Shown here piece after piece: positions 47,058 to 56,940 of a DNA stretch of 64,000 nucleotides. This stretch comes from Paenibacillus sp. TCA20 (GTDB lineage: Bacteria > Bacillota > Bacilli > Paenibacillales > Paenibacillaceae): positions 1 through 64,000 of the forward strand of contig NZ_BBIW01000019.1 of assembly GCF_000732325.1 (NCBI RefSeq). The letters are read 5' to 3'. The notes under the pieces are model-generated. The model was not told where the DNA came from and made no database searches. It saw only the letters and a program-made list of their open reading frames with translations. Each line of letters begins with the position of its first letter. The stretch's first letter is position 1. A program made the translations under genes and the position numbers.

Positions 47058-47171
47058 CGAATATTTTAGCAACGTTATTGCTTTAATTAAGTACAGCTAT
47101 TTTTGGATCGAAAAAATTCCCAATTCACTGATCATCAGCTCAATTCTCCCTTGTTATACGAAGCAGAAAAA

Positions 47172-47193
47172 GACCCCTTAGAAATAAGGAGTC
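47172..47193 (-). terminator. Intrinsic terminator of yabG
   Basis: Stem GACtCCTTA/TAAGGgGTC with a 4-base loop, followed on the minus strand by TTTTTC. Confidence 0.75.
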
Positions 47194-47223
47194 CCTGTGA
47201 ATTAAATACTTATTCTGTAAGCT

Positions 47224-48129
47224 TCAGATCGCTGCTGGTGTGACCTTAAGAGTGGACAAATCCTGAAGCGGAGGTAAGCCTATCCGATAGCTTCCTCTGG
47301 ACTCAAGCCCGCCGACACCGTCACTGCCGCTAATGGTGTGATGGATAATATCATTAATGTTAATCGTATCCTTCACGGAGGTGAACGCCGCCTTCGCTGC
47401 CACATATACAGGATCAAGCGCATGTATTAATACCCGGCTGGGGCTGCTGGCAAAATTCGCACCTGCACGGATCAGTGCTTCAAAATGGGACTGACACGCA
47501 CCTGCAACGATCGTCAGCGCATCCAAATGCCATTCATATTGTCTGGCTACCTGAACGGCTGCAATGAAGTTAGATGAGTTCTTATAATGATTGATGTTAT
47601 ACAGATCATAGGGCTGTCTGCCCTTTAGTACTCCATCATGCCCCGTGATGACGACAATATCAGGGCGTGAGCGCGGCAGGAGCCGATATAGTGTATCTGC
47701 CATGGAAGCTTCATGTACATAATGGCCTTCTGCGGGTACACGCAGTCTTTCATACAATGCCATGCTTTTCTTAAGATAATTAGGGTCTCCATCCAGATGG
47801 AGCACCTTGCCAGGCATTTCAAAAAAAGAAGGAGACTCTGTCTGTGTGTTCTTGCTCCACTCATCAACTAACCCCGCCTGGTTACGCTGTGCTTGCTCCA
47901 GACGGTGCTTCTGCAATAGCGAGTAAGATTCGTTTGCTTTAATATGTGCCAGCCGCGTCTTGTTCGTCTCAGGCTCATACGGCACTCTGATCAAATCATT
48001 CAGCGGAGAATCCGCAAGGAGCCTAAATTCGGTTCCTTTAATGACTGCCTTATCCTTCTCGAGGCAGTCCACTCGGAACGTGACATCTCCCCCATACGAT
48101 TTCCGAACGACCAAGTCTCCTATATTCAT
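47224..48129 (-). CDS. yabG: Sporulation-specific protease YabG
   Basis: Cysteine-type protease of the spore coat that processes coat proteins in B. subtilis. Family blocks are NIGDLVVRKSYGGDVTFRV at the N-terminus, PDIVVITGHDGVLKG and TIVAGACQSHFEALIRAGAN, where the catalytic Cys and His are expected. ATG 48129 with AGAGGTG upstream is preferred to an upstream GTG that is part of the ribosome site. A sigma-K-like promoter lies directly upstream. Confidence 0.95.
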   Translation of the reverse strand: MNIGDLVVRKSYGGDVTFRVDCLEKDKAVIKGTEFRLLADSPLNDLIRVPYEPETNKTRLAHIKANESYSLLQKHRLEQAQRNQAGLVDEWSKNTQTESPSFFEMPGKVLHLDGDPNYLKKSMALYERLRVPAEGHYVHEASMADTLYRLLPRSRPDIVVITGHDGVLKGRQPYDLYNINHYKNSSNFIAAVQVARQYEWHLDALTIVAGACQSHFEALIRAGANFASSPSRVLIHALDPVYVAAKAAFTSVKDTININDIIHHTISGSDGVGGLESRGSYRIGLPPLQDLSTLKVTPAAI

Positions 48130-48150
48130 CAACGTTATCACCTCTAACCC

Positions 48151-48178
48151 TATGTTATGGGCGAGGCAGGGCTTTGGT
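48151..48178 (-). promoter_or_regulatory. Sigma-K-like promoter of yabG
   Basis: ACC (48176-48178), 16 bases, then CATAACATA (48151-48159) on the minus strand, matching the sigma-K -10 CATANNNTA. Distance to the ATG is short (about 15-20 bases). Confidence 0.45.
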
Positions 48179-48234
48179 TCATCTCTTTTTCGTATTTGGC
48201 GAAGGGAGGACCGCTTGTAGGGCTATTTAGAGTC

Positions 48235-49672
<1,438 letters not shown>

Positions 49673-49702
49673 GACCACATGACTTCCTTTCTAAACAAAA
49701 AG

Positions 49703-49725
49703 AGAAGAGGAAAAACTCCTCTTCT
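49703..49725 (-). terminator. Intrinsic terminator of yabE
   Basis: 9-base perfect stem AGAAGAGGA/TCCTCTTCT, followed on the minus strand by CTTTTTG. Confidence 0.8.
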
Positions 49726-49838
49726 GCATGTAAGAGGCAAACGATAGACTTGCTGTCTAAACTTTCGTTTACCTTATATAGCATCACCTAATCTTGATGT
49801 TAATACTATAACATCAGGGACGCATTGTAAAATATATT

Positions 49839-51065
49839 TTAATTCAGTTCCGGCTTCACCGGACCGATAACGTATACGGTTTTACCTTTTTTGCGGCCAA
49901 AATTGAGAGCCTGCTCCAAGCTGTCATAATACACATCAATTTTGTTCCCTTTGATTGCGCCGCCTGTATCTTCAGCACGACGGAATCCTACACCTTCAAT
50001 GTATACCCACCATCCAAGAGGGATCACATCGGGGTCAACTGCGATGGTACGTCCTTCCTGTACACGTGTGCCGGAAGCCGTCTTCGTACCAATGCCTTCT
50101 TGCTCTGAGGAATAAGCTGTCATAGATACATTGCTCAGCACTTTTTTGGCCTTGAATGTAACTCCATCCTTCGTGACAGAATCACTGTCAGTTGAAGCAG
50201 ATACCTTCTTCACTTTATCAGCCAGATTTGCTGACGATTTCGAAGAGGATGCATTTGAAGCTTTAGAAGTAGCTGCAGCTTCGGTTGTACTTACAGCGGC
50301 AACCACCGTTTCCTGAACTGGCTCAGGCTTCTTCTTCGTTCCAACGGCAATGACCTTGTCGACACGGTTTGTTTGAACCTTCTTGCCCGTCATTTTCTTA
50401 GACACCAATTCGCCATCCTGGAAGGTCTTCTCGATCGTCTGGACGATCACGCCTTCCTTACCGCTCTGAATGACCCGGTTATCACCCTTGTACAAGCTTG
50501 GGTCAGCCGTCTTGATTACCTTGAACGGAACCGAAGCTTCTTGTGTCGCTGTTTGCTTGGTTACCCGGACTACTCGAATATTAAGATCCGCCTTCACCGC
50601 AGTGTCAGCAGCGGGATATACTTTATCATCTTCTAATACTTCGATGCTATGAGCAGCGAGTGCTTCTTTAACTGTATCCTGTGTCGTGTAAACTTGCTCT
50701 GTCTCACCATCTGCCGTCACGTTAATCGCTACGGCCCGGTTAATTGTTACTCGATCCCCATCTTCAATCTCATCACTCAAAGACATCGATACTTCGTCAT
50801 GTGGACTGACTGCGATTGAATGCTCATCCAGCACTTCACTAAGCATTCCTTCACGTGTTTCCAAGGCTTGAACCTTGCCGTCCACGACAATTGAGATTTC
50901 TTTGCCTCCCTGACCATACACAATGAGTGAGATCATGACTAACAGTGCGATTGAGAAGATTGCGACTAGTGTGATCTGACGCAGATTCTCATGCTTCCAT
51001 CGCAACGCGAAAGACTTGCTGGATGATGGTGACTCATGGGTCTCCTCTAGTTGGAAATTTCCCAC
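49839..51065 (-). CDS. yabE: Cell-wall-active protein with DUF348, G5 and 3D domains (YabE/RpfB-like)
   Basis: One membrane helix (about 32-50) exports the rest. Two DUF348 repeats (GKVQALETREGMLSEVLDE; QDTVKEALAAHSIEVLEDD) and a G5 domain (about 180-245) are followed by a Ser/Ala linker. The C-terminal 3D domain (ASGTRVQEGRTIAVDPDVI, AEDTGGAIKGNKIDVYYD) has the conserved aspartates of lytic-transglycosylase-like enzymes. Role: peptidoglycan remodelling (family inference). The start is GTG 51065 after AAGGAGGACGGAGGAA. Expression is controlled by a c-di-AMP riboswitch upstream. Confidence 0.94.
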   Translation of the reverse strand: MGNFQLEETHESPSSSKSFALRWKHENLRQITLVAIFSIALLVMISLIVYGQGGKEISIVVDGKVQALETREGMLSEVLDEHSIAVSPHDEVSMSLSDEIEDGDRVTINRAVAINVTADGETEQVYTTQDTVKEALAAHSIEVLEDDKVYPAADTAVKADLNIRVVRVTKQTATQEASVPFKVIKTADPSLYKGDNRVIQSGKEGVIVQTIEKTFQDGELVSKKMTGKKVQTNRVDKVIAVGTKKKPEPVQETVVAAVSTTEAAATSKASNASSSKSSANLADKVKKVSASTDSDSVTKDGVTFKAKKVLSNVSMTAYSSEQEGIGTKTASGTRVQEGRTIAVDPDVIPLGWWVYIEGVGFRRAEDTGGAIKGNKIDVYYDSLEQALNFGRKKGKTVYVIGPVKPELN

Positions 51066-51126
51066 TTCCTCCGTCCTCCTTCATAGTCCCGCCGTCAAGA
51101 GTATTGCATGATTGTATTTGACGCGA

Positions 51127-51198
51127 CTATACCGATTTGTCTACAAAACCGGAGAAACTCCCGTCCGATTCTGCATCATGTGCCACTCTTCGCAGCAT
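51127..51198 (-). CDS. 23-codon ORF between the riboswitch terminator and yabE
   Basis: A 72-base ORF from ATG 51198 to TAG with an excellent ribosome site (AGGAGGTGA, spacing about 6). The peptide is short, mixed-charge and without a membrane segment (starts MLRRVAHDAESD). It ends about 60 bases before yabE. It could be a regulatory leader peptide or a small protein. I know no family for it. Support is the ribosome site and position only. Confidence 0.45.
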   Translation of the reverse strand: MLRRVAHDAESDGSFSGFVDKSV

Positions 51199-51269
51199 GA
51201 TGTCACCTCCTGTTAACCAACAGTATGACGACAATGTAACTTTTATTCTCCTAAAACAAAGAAGCCAAA

Positions 51270-51292
51270 AAAGAGTTTAAGAGGAACTCTTT
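51270..51292 (-). terminator. Expression-platform terminator of the c-di-AMP riboswitch
   Basis: Stem AAAGAGTT/AACTCTTT with a 7-base loop running into a T-rich run (TTTTTTGGCTTCTTTGTTTT) on the minus strand, about 60 bases after the aptamer. Confidence 0.7.
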
Positions 51293-51351
51293 CGTGGCTC
51301 CGATAAGTTCAAATGAGAATATCGGAAACATCATGCACGAGTTTTGCCTCT

Positions 51352-51590
51352 TCAATACGCTTACGGAGTTAGCTGTCGGGTTCGGGCGTAAGAGTCGCCC
51401 CCGCTCAGATCCAGGCTGCTCATGGCAGCTGTCCTTTACGTTCACCCCAAGACTCAAGTGTTGAAATCAAATACAGTGGTCAGAGCAAGAGAGACAACTC
51501 TCTTAATTCCATCTTCTGACTAGCAGCAGACCACTATATCGGTTCCCCCGTTCTTTGTTAAATTACAAAAGATTCAGCGAGAATGACTCA
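51352..51590 (-). ncRNA. c-di-AMP riboswitch (ydaO/yuaA type)
   Basis: On the minus strand the conserved elements of the ydaO aptamer appear in order: CGCTGAATC (5' strand of the closing helix), AACGGGGGAACC, TTGGGGTGAACG, and the 3' block CCCGAACCCGACAGCTAA followed by CGTAAGCG. Binding of c-di-AMP turns such switches off. Here it controls yabE, a cell-wall protein, a common target class. The 3' block is almost the same as in B. subtilis ydaO, as far as I recall it. Confidence 0.9.
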
Positions 51591-51620
51591 TGAAGTGAAT
51601 TCAAAGTGGTAAATCAACTG

Positions 51621-51649
51621 AATGTAAAATTGACTTTACCAACAATCAA
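51621..51649 (-). promoter_or_regulatory. Promoter of the riboswitch-yabE transcript
   Basis: TTGATT (51644-51649) and TACATT (51621-51626) are 17 bases apart on the minus strand, so that transcription starts about 25 bases before the aptamer. The rest of 51650-51816 is AT-rich, with no feature recognised. Confidence 0.5.
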
Positions 51650-51816
51650 CAATTCACTGAAACGATGATATCCTGTTTCGATACATGTTGTAAAGCAGTA
51701 TTCAACTATGTTTTTCTAAATAATTGGTTAAAAATTTGTAATAATCAGCGAAAAAGTCTTACAAAAAGTTTAATCGCTCCGTTTTACTCACTTTTTCGTC
51801 TATTTTCCTCTGTCTT

Positions 51817-52587
51817 TTAACGAATGTCAAATCGTTCCAGTGCATTTGCGGTCGTAATCTCTGTCAATTCTTCCACAGAAATACCCTTCAGCTCGGCTGC
51901 CATTTCTGCTACCAAGGCCACATGAGCTGACTCATTTCTCTTGCCGCGGAATGGATGTGGAGTCAAGTATGGAGCATCCGTTTCGATCAAGAGCCGGTCT
52001 AGCGGTACCTTTGCAAGCACCTCTTTGGGCTGCTTCGCGTTCTTGAACGTAATCGGCCCTCCGAAGGAGATATGAAAGCCCATATCCAGCGCCATTTTTG
52101 CAGTTTCCCAGCTGCCTGAGAAGGAATGCATCACTCCGCCCACTTCATGCGCCTTCTCTTCACGCAGAATTCGAATAATATCTTCATGTGCATCCCGGTT
52201 ATGAATCACAATCGGCATAGCGATCTCTCTAGCCAGTCCGATTTGTTTGCGCAGCACCTCATGCTGAACCTCTTTGGGAGAAGTATCCCAATGATAATCC
52301 AAGCCAATTTCACCGATTGCAACAACCTTCTCATGTTTACATAATGATGCAATCCATTCTAAATCTCCATCCTTCATCGTGATGGCATCGACAGGGTGCC
52401 AGCCTACTGCCGCATAGATAAAATCATAGGTTTCAGCAAGTTTCATCGTAGTAGGAATCGTTTCCCGATTAAATCCTATATTAATCATTCGGGTAACCCC
52501 CTTTTCGACAGCGCGCTGAATCACTTCCTCGCGGTCAGCGTCGAACTCAGGTGCATCCAAATGGGTATGTGTGTCGAATAACATCAT
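51817..52587 (-). CDS. tatD: TatD-family metal-dependent deoxyribonuclease
   Basis: Amidohydrolase-fold nuclease. Metal ligands are in LFDTHTHLDAPEF, the Glu of AIGEIGLDYHW, the His of PIVIHNRDA and HSFSG, and the Asp of LIETDAPYLTP. Length 256 residues. AGGAG lies nine bases before ATG 52587. It follows the HD-domain gene. In B. subtilis the upstream neighbour is metS, missing here. Confidence 0.95.
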   Translation of the reverse strand: MMLFDTHTHLDAPEFDADREEVIQRAVEKGVTRMINIGFNRETIPTTMKLAETYDFIYAAVGWHPVDAITMKDGDLEWIASLCKHEKVVAIGEIGLDYHWDTSPKEVQHEVLRKQIGLAREIAMPIVIHNRDAHEDIIRILREEKAHEVGGVMHSFSGSWETAKMALDMGFHISFGGPITFKNAKQPKEVLAKVPLDRLLIETDAPYLTPHPFRGKRNESAHVALVAEMAAELKGISVEELTEITTANALERFDIR

Positions 52588-52625
52588 ATATTCTTACTCC
52601 TTTCAAAGCTGTATCTTGTCTCACA

Positions 52626-53906
52626 TTATTTGAACATGCCGGCAATTTCCGGTGGAAGCTTGGGCAGTGCATTCATCAGCTTCTCCTGTGGGAAGTATAA
52701 ATGATAATTCCCTTTTTGCATGCCGCTAATGGAGCGAACAATCTCGGATACTTCGGATATATCTCTTTGTCTTTCCTGCTTGTCTAGAATAATGATCTGT
52801 CTCTTGCTCTCCGCAATATCAGGTCGGAACACATCATACGGCAGATCGGTAGGAAAATCAATTTCAAGGTCATAGGCTGGATTCAAGCCTGCCTTGAGAA
52901 ATGCATCTTCAATCCGCTTGATATCCTTCTGCTCAATATAATCCACTTCCACATACTTATAGAGCTTACGGTCCAGGAACCGGGTACAAAGCTCACTCAG
53001 AATCGGATCCTTCTCGTAGGTCCATTCATTAAAGGCAGCTTGAATCGTGGATTCATCGATACGAAGGTAGTCTGTGACCGACACATCCCCCTTAATCAGA
53101 TGAAGGAGAGGTCTGAGCATGAAGTCAAATATGTACCCTTCTGCTACAAGTTCCTTGGCTCTTCTAAAGATTTGACGCAGGACAATTTCGGAGCTTCGAG
53201 TGACCGGGTGAAAATACACCTGCCAATACATCTGATATCTCGACATTAAATAATCCTCTACGGCATGCATTCCTGAATCTTTAACGACAACTCTCCCCTG
53301 GTAAGGACGCAGCATTCGAAGTATGCGGTCAAGGTCAATAGTTCCATAATTCACTCCGGTATAATAGGCATCTCGCAGTAAGTAATCCATTCGATCGGCA
53401 TCAAGTGGACTAGAAACCAGATTAACAACTATAGGCTTGTCATACGTCTTGGCAATAACCGAAGCGACCTTTTGGGCAAAATCAGGACCTACGGTACCCA
53501 GTATCCGCCCTACTTCTGTATCTCCCAGTATGATTTTACAGGTCCATTCTTCATGATCCATATCAAACGCCTCTTCAATGGAGTGAGAAAATGGGCCATG
53601 TCCAACATCATGCAGCAGAGCTGCGCATAGAGCGACAAGCTTCTCTTCTTTTGGCCAATCGGGATATTCATTCCGTTCAAACTGCGATATGATCTTCCTT
53701 GTAATTTCATACACACCTAAAGAATGAGAGAAACGGCTGTGTTCTGCTCCATGAAAAGTCAAATATGTAGTCCCCAATTGTCGAATTCGGCGAAGACGCT
53801 GAAATTCAGGGGTATTGATAAGCTGCCATATGATCGGATCCTGAACGTGCACATAGTTATGAACAGGGTCTTTGAATACTTTCTCTTCGCTAAGCTTTTG
53901 TTCCAT
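52626..53906 (-). CDS. HD-domain phosphohydrolase, SAMHD1/YwfO-like (probable dNTPase)
   Basis: The HD superfamily core is clear: HSRFSHSLGVYEI (first His), ALLHDVGHGPFSHSIE (HD doublet and further ligands) and LDADRMDYLLRDAYYTG (last Asp). Its 426 residues and the C-terminal region resemble B. subtilis YwfO and related bacterial dNTP triphosphohydrolases. Substrate is an inference. It lies 38 bases before tatD and diverges from abrB across a region with several Spo0A boxes. Confidence 0.88.
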   Translation of the reverse strand: MEQKLSEEKVFKDPVHNYVHVQDPIIWQLINTPEFQRLRRIRQLGTTYLTFHGAEHSRFSHSLGVYEITRKIISQFERNEYPDWPKEEKLVALCAALLHDVGHGPFSHSIEEAFDMDHEEWTCKIILGDTEVGRILGTVGPDFAQKVASVIAKTYDKPIVVNLVSSPLDADRMDYLLRDAYYTGVNYGTIDLDRILRMLRPYQGRVVVKDSGMHAVEDYLMSRYQMYWQVYFHPVTRSSEIVLRQIFRRAKELVAEGYIFDFMLRPLLHLIKGDVSVTDYLRIDESTIQAAFNEWTYEKDPILSELCTRFLDRKLYKYVEVDYIEQKDIKRIEDAFLKAGLNPAYDLEIDFPTDLPYDVFRPDIAESKRQIIILDKQERQRDISEVSEIVRSISGMQKGNYHLYFPQEKLMNALPKLPPEIAGMFK

Positions 53907-53965
53907 CGATAATCAGCTCCTTTTTCAACCTAATTTCTTATAACAAAATTCAATTGTGTGCAACT

Positions 53966-54036
53966 AAAGTCGGATTTCGACTTTTTCCATACAAATCACT
54001 TCATATATTCGACATTATACGACAAAGTTTGTCGAA
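53966..54036. promoter_or_regulatory. Cluster of Spo0A boxes between the HD-domain gene and abrB
   Basis: Exact 0A cores TGTCGAA occur at 54030-54036 (plus) and 54008-54014 (minus). CGACAAA at 54020-54026 forms, with TTTGTCG, a 7+7 inverted repeat around one base. A further inverted pair AAAGTCG/CGACTTT lies at 53966-53984. In B. subtilis Spo0A-P represses abrB. The cluster could also control the divergent HD-domain gene. Confidence 0.7.
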
Positions 54037-54049
54037 TGATGATGCAGTT

Positions 54050-54078
54050 TTGATTTCCAAATCGACACGCGTTATAAT
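54050..54078 (+). promoter_or_regulatory. abrB promoter, distal
   Basis: TTGATT (54050-54055) and TATAAT (54073-54078) are 17 bases apart. A 0A-like ATCGACA (54061-54067) sits in the spacer, a position suited to repression. Confidence 0.65.
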
Positions 54079-54165
54079 AATAGATAGATACTAGAAAATC
54101 ATCGTTAATACCAGTACTCATTCCCTTTCTTCATACAATGTTAACTTAATTCTTCATTTTCAATG

Positions 54166-54194
54166 TTGACTGATTTGGGAATGGTTGGTATGAT
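54166..54194 (+). promoter_or_regulatory. abrB promoter, proximal
   Basis: TTGACT (54166-54171) and TATGAT (54189-54194) are 17 bases apart, about 70 bases before the abrB start codon. Confidence 0.75.
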
Positions 54195-54265
54195 GATTAG
54201 CATAAAAGATAAAATAATGTCGAATCATGACAGTAATAAGCGATGGCGAGAGGAGTTAGTATAAA

Positions 54266-54520
54266 ATGATGAAATCTACAGGTATTGTAAGAAAAGTTGA
54301 TGAACTGGGCCGGGTTGTTATTCCTATCGAATTGCGCCGTACACTCGGTATTGGTGAAAAAGATGCTCTTGAAATCTACGTAGACGGTGAGCGCATCATG
54401 CTTAAGAAATATGAGCCTGCTTGTATTTTCTGCGGCAACGCTGAGAACGTAACTTACTTCAAGGGTAAAATTGTTTGTCACGAATGTATTTCTGAAATTC
54501 CGGCACCTGTGACAAATTAA
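54266..54520 (+). CDS. abrB: Transition-state regulator AbrB with a C-terminal CxxC-CxxC motif
   Basis: DNA-binding regulator of post-exponential genes. Residues 1-49 are nearly the same as the AbrB N-terminal domain (STGIVRKVDELGRVVIPIEL, DALEIYVDGERIMLKKYEP). The C-terminal part differs from B. subtilis AbrB. It is short (84 residues in all) and has Cys53, Cys56, Cys71 and Cys74, suggesting a zinc ribbon. AGGAG precedes the double ATG. Plus strand, facing rsmI, with two promoters and 0A boxes upstream. Confidence 0.95.
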   Translation: MMKSTGIVRKVDELGRVVIPIELRRTLGIGEKDALEIYVDGERIMLKKYEPACIFCGNAENVTYFKGKIVCHECISEIPAPVTN

Positions 54521-54658
54521 GTAAAATAGGTTATAATCAATTTTGGATAGAGAAAAGCATACTTTCAATCAGTAATCATTACGATTCCTTTAATATAGAT
54601 GCTCGCTTTTCTTGTGAATATATAATTGTTATTTCTAACCTTTTTCATATCTCCTTAG

Positions 54659-54697
54659 ACACCTTCCTCGTCAGATCCAATCTGCCGAAGAAGGTGT
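54659..54697 (+). terminator. Intrinsic terminator of abrB
   Basis: Long stem (ACACCTTC/GAAGGTGT extended with mismatches to CAGAT/ATCTG), 3-base loop, then TTTTTTC on the plus strand. Confidence 0.85.
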
Positions 54698-54722
54698 TTT
54701 TTCTTTGTAATCCGCATAAGGT

Positions 54723-55613
54723 CTATCGTCCCTCTTTTAATAAAGCATTATATACATCCCTTTTGGATAGCTCGCGGTCTGCAGCCGTACTCTTCATCGC
54801 ATCCTTGCGAGAGAGGCCTTCCTTCTCATAGTGCTCCACATGCGCTGTAAGACTTAAATGCTGCCACCACTCGTTCTGCAGCTCTTTCTCTTCGTCCTGA
54901 CTTCTTCCCTCTACAATCAAACAATATTCACCTAGGGGCGGATGCTCCTCAAGCCACTCTATACACTCCTGTAGATTCCCTCGCACATATTCCTCGTGAC
55001 GCTTGGTCAGCTCTCTGGCGAGCACTGCTCTGCGGTTACCCCATAACTCCTGCATGACGGTCAACGTTTTTTGTACCCGATGCGGCGACTCATAAAACAG
55101 CAGGGTGCCCTGCGATGCGCCGAAACTTTTCAGAATAGCCGTAATGTCCTTTTTCTCACGGGGAAGAAATCCGACAAAGGTAAATCTCTCGGTTCCAAGA
55201 CCAGACGCAATTAGTCCGGACAGAGCAGCATTCGCTCCTGGCACCGTCACCACGGGAATGTCTGCATGAATGGCAAGACGGACCAGGTCTGAACCAGGGT
55301 CAGAAATGGCTGGCATACCAGCATCGCTGACGAGGGCTAAATTTTTTCCTTCTATTATATATCGAATTAATTCAGGTCCACTGGCTTCCTTGTTATGCTC
55401 ATGATAACTAAACAACAGCTCAGGGCTAATCTCATAATGAGTTAATAGCTTACGGGTTTGTCTTGTGTCTTCCGCGGCAATGATATCACATGACTTCAAG
55501 GTGTTTACCGCCCGATATGTGATATCTTCCAAATTACCGATGGGCGTACCTACAAGATACAATGTACCTGTCCCTTCTTTTTGTTCAAAGCTCTTCTGTA
55601 CTTGAATACTCAT
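54723..55613 (-). CDS. rsmI: 16S rRNA (cytidine-1402 2'-O)-methyltransferase
   Basis: SAM-dependent methylation of C1402 in the ribosomal P site. TP-methylase fold with LYLVGTPIGNLEDITYRA, AAEDTRQTRKLL, LVSDAGMPAISDPG and FVGFLPREKK. ATG 55613 with AGGAG six bases upstream gives 296 residues. Convergent with abrB. yazA, which precedes it in B. subtilis, is absent. Confidence 0.96.
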   Translation of the reverse strand: MSIQVQKSFEQKEGTGTLYLVGTPIGNLEDITYRAVNTLKSCDIIAAEDTRQTRKLLTHYEISPELLFSYHEHNKEASGPELIRYIIEGKNLALVSDAGMPAISDPGSDLVRLAIHADIPVVTVPGANAALSGLIASGLGTERFTFVGFLPREKKDITAILKSFGASQGTLLFYESPHRVQKTLTVMQELWGNRRAVLARELTKRHEEYVRGNLQECIEWLEEHPPLGEYCLIVEGRSQDEEKELQNEWWQHLSLTAHVEHYEKEGLSRKDAMKSTAADRELSKRDVYNALLKEGR

Positions 55614-55673
55614 TGCTAACTCCTCTCCAGTTCCACGTTTCATGGATGCTGCTTCTATCCAATCCAGCGCTAG

Positions 55674-56423
55674 TCATGTACTCGGATAGTAAATATCCAT
55701 AATTTCTTTGCAGTATTCCCCATTTTCGTTATACACGATCAGCGGCGGCAGCATTCTGACATCCGGTTTGCCATCTCTTAAAGCCTCAATGAGCACCATA
55801 TTCGCTTCTTTATCGATTCGTGGATGAACCATGCGAATTCGTTTCGGCTCCAACCGATATTTACGCATTAAGGTGATGATCTCACCGATTCTCTGGGGTT
55901 TGTGTACCATGGATACTTTTCCGCCTGTACGTACTAAATGCATACAAGCCTTCAGCACCTCCTCCAAAGTACAATGGATCTCATGCCTGGCGATCGCCTG
56001 ATGCTCATTCAGTGTAATATCACTGCCGTTTAACGGCATATAGGGTGGATTAACAGTAATGGCATCATAGACTCCATAACCTGTAATGCCAGAGAGTGCT
56101 CTCAGGTCCCCTTCCCGAATCATGATCTGGTCTCCGAGCTCATTCAGCATGACACTTCGTCTGGCCATATCGGCAATTCTAGGCTGAATCTCAATTCCTT
56201 CGATCGATGCTTTTGTTCTTGTGGACACGAGGAGTGGAATGACCCCATTCCCTGTACAGAGATCCAGGACCTTTCCCCGCTTGGGAAGGCCTGCAAATCT
56301 GGCCAGCAACACAGCGTCCATTGAGAAGCTGAATACCTCGTCGCTTTGAATAATACGCAAATCATGAGTTAACAGATCATCCAATCGTTCAGATGGCTGT
56401 AGCTTAATCTTGTTTATGCTCAT
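55674..56423 (-). CDS. tRNA1(Val) (adenine-37 N6)-methyltransferase family protein (YabB-like)
   Basis: Rossmann-fold methyltransferase with the SAM motif VLDLCTGNGVIPLL and the N6-adenine catalytic motif NPPYMP. About 249 residues from ATG 56423 (AGGT upstream). Similar to B. subtilis YabB and E. coli TrmN6. The tRNA substrate is inferred. It lies between yabA and rsmI. Confidence 0.9.
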   Translation of the reverse strand: MSINKIKLQPSERLDDLLTHDLRIIQSDEVFSFSMDAVLLARFAGLPKRGKVLDLCTGNGVIPLLVSTRTKASIEGIEIQPRIADMARRSVMLNELGDQIMIREGDLRALSGITGYGVYDAITVNPPYMPLNGSDITLNEHQAIARHEIHCTLEEVLKACMHLVRTGGKVSMVHKPQRIGEIITLMRKYRLEPKRIRMVHPRIDKEANMVLIEALRDGKPDVRMLPPLIVYNENGEYCKEIMDIYYPST

Positions 56424-56543
56424 TTTGATACCTGCCTGATTTATATTAATGGATATACCCTTGATTGAAGCAACTAAAGGTATTATGAAATGATTCATGT
56501 TTGTATTGTTAATAGAAAAGCCGTAGGGTATCCCTACGGCTCG

Positions 56544-56912
56544 TTACTTATTCAAAAATGACAGACAGAACAAACAATCGCCCTCTGTACGTAAATGCCC
56601 ATAATAAACGTTACAAATATGGAAACCTTCGTAATACAATCTTGCCAAATTATCGTAACCCTCTCCAACCACCTCTTCGGTAGTCTCGGCTGCGGGTACT
56701 AATTGTACAGGATTTTTGGGAGCTGGTGCAGGTGTCTCCGAAGAGGACTCCCGCTTTAGGACCTTGCGCAACTGTTCATTTTCCAGCGTCAAACGTTGAT
56801 TCTCTTCGAGCAGTTCCTTTACAATCATTTTTAACTCGCCAAGATCATTATGCATTTGTCCCATTTGTGTTTCCATTTCAAGAATGTGCGCAAAAATCGA
56901 TTTTTTCTCCAA
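56544..56912 (-). CDS. yabA: Replication initiation control protein YabA
   Basis: Limits re-initiation by binding DnaA and the DnaN clamp. N-terminal coiled coil ([20 protein letters not shown]), Pro/Ala-rich linker, C-terminal zinc domain [23 protein letters not shown] 56912 (LEKKSIF) with GGGTGGG upstream gives 122 residues, the usual length. Neighbours ricT and holB are conserved. Confidence 0.94.
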   Translation of the reverse strand: MEKKSIFAHILEMETQMGQMHNDLGELKMIVKELLEENQRLTLENEQLRKVLKRESSSETPAPAPKNPVQLVPAAETTEEVVGEGYDNLARLYYEGFHICNVYYGHLRTEGDCLFCLSFLNK

Positions 56913-56940
56913 GATCCCACCCCGAAAGCAAACATAATGG

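Noticed and set aside
54197-54568. Minus-strand open frame opposite abrB
   Set aside because: Antisense to a conserved gene, no start signal, runs through the abrB promoter region.
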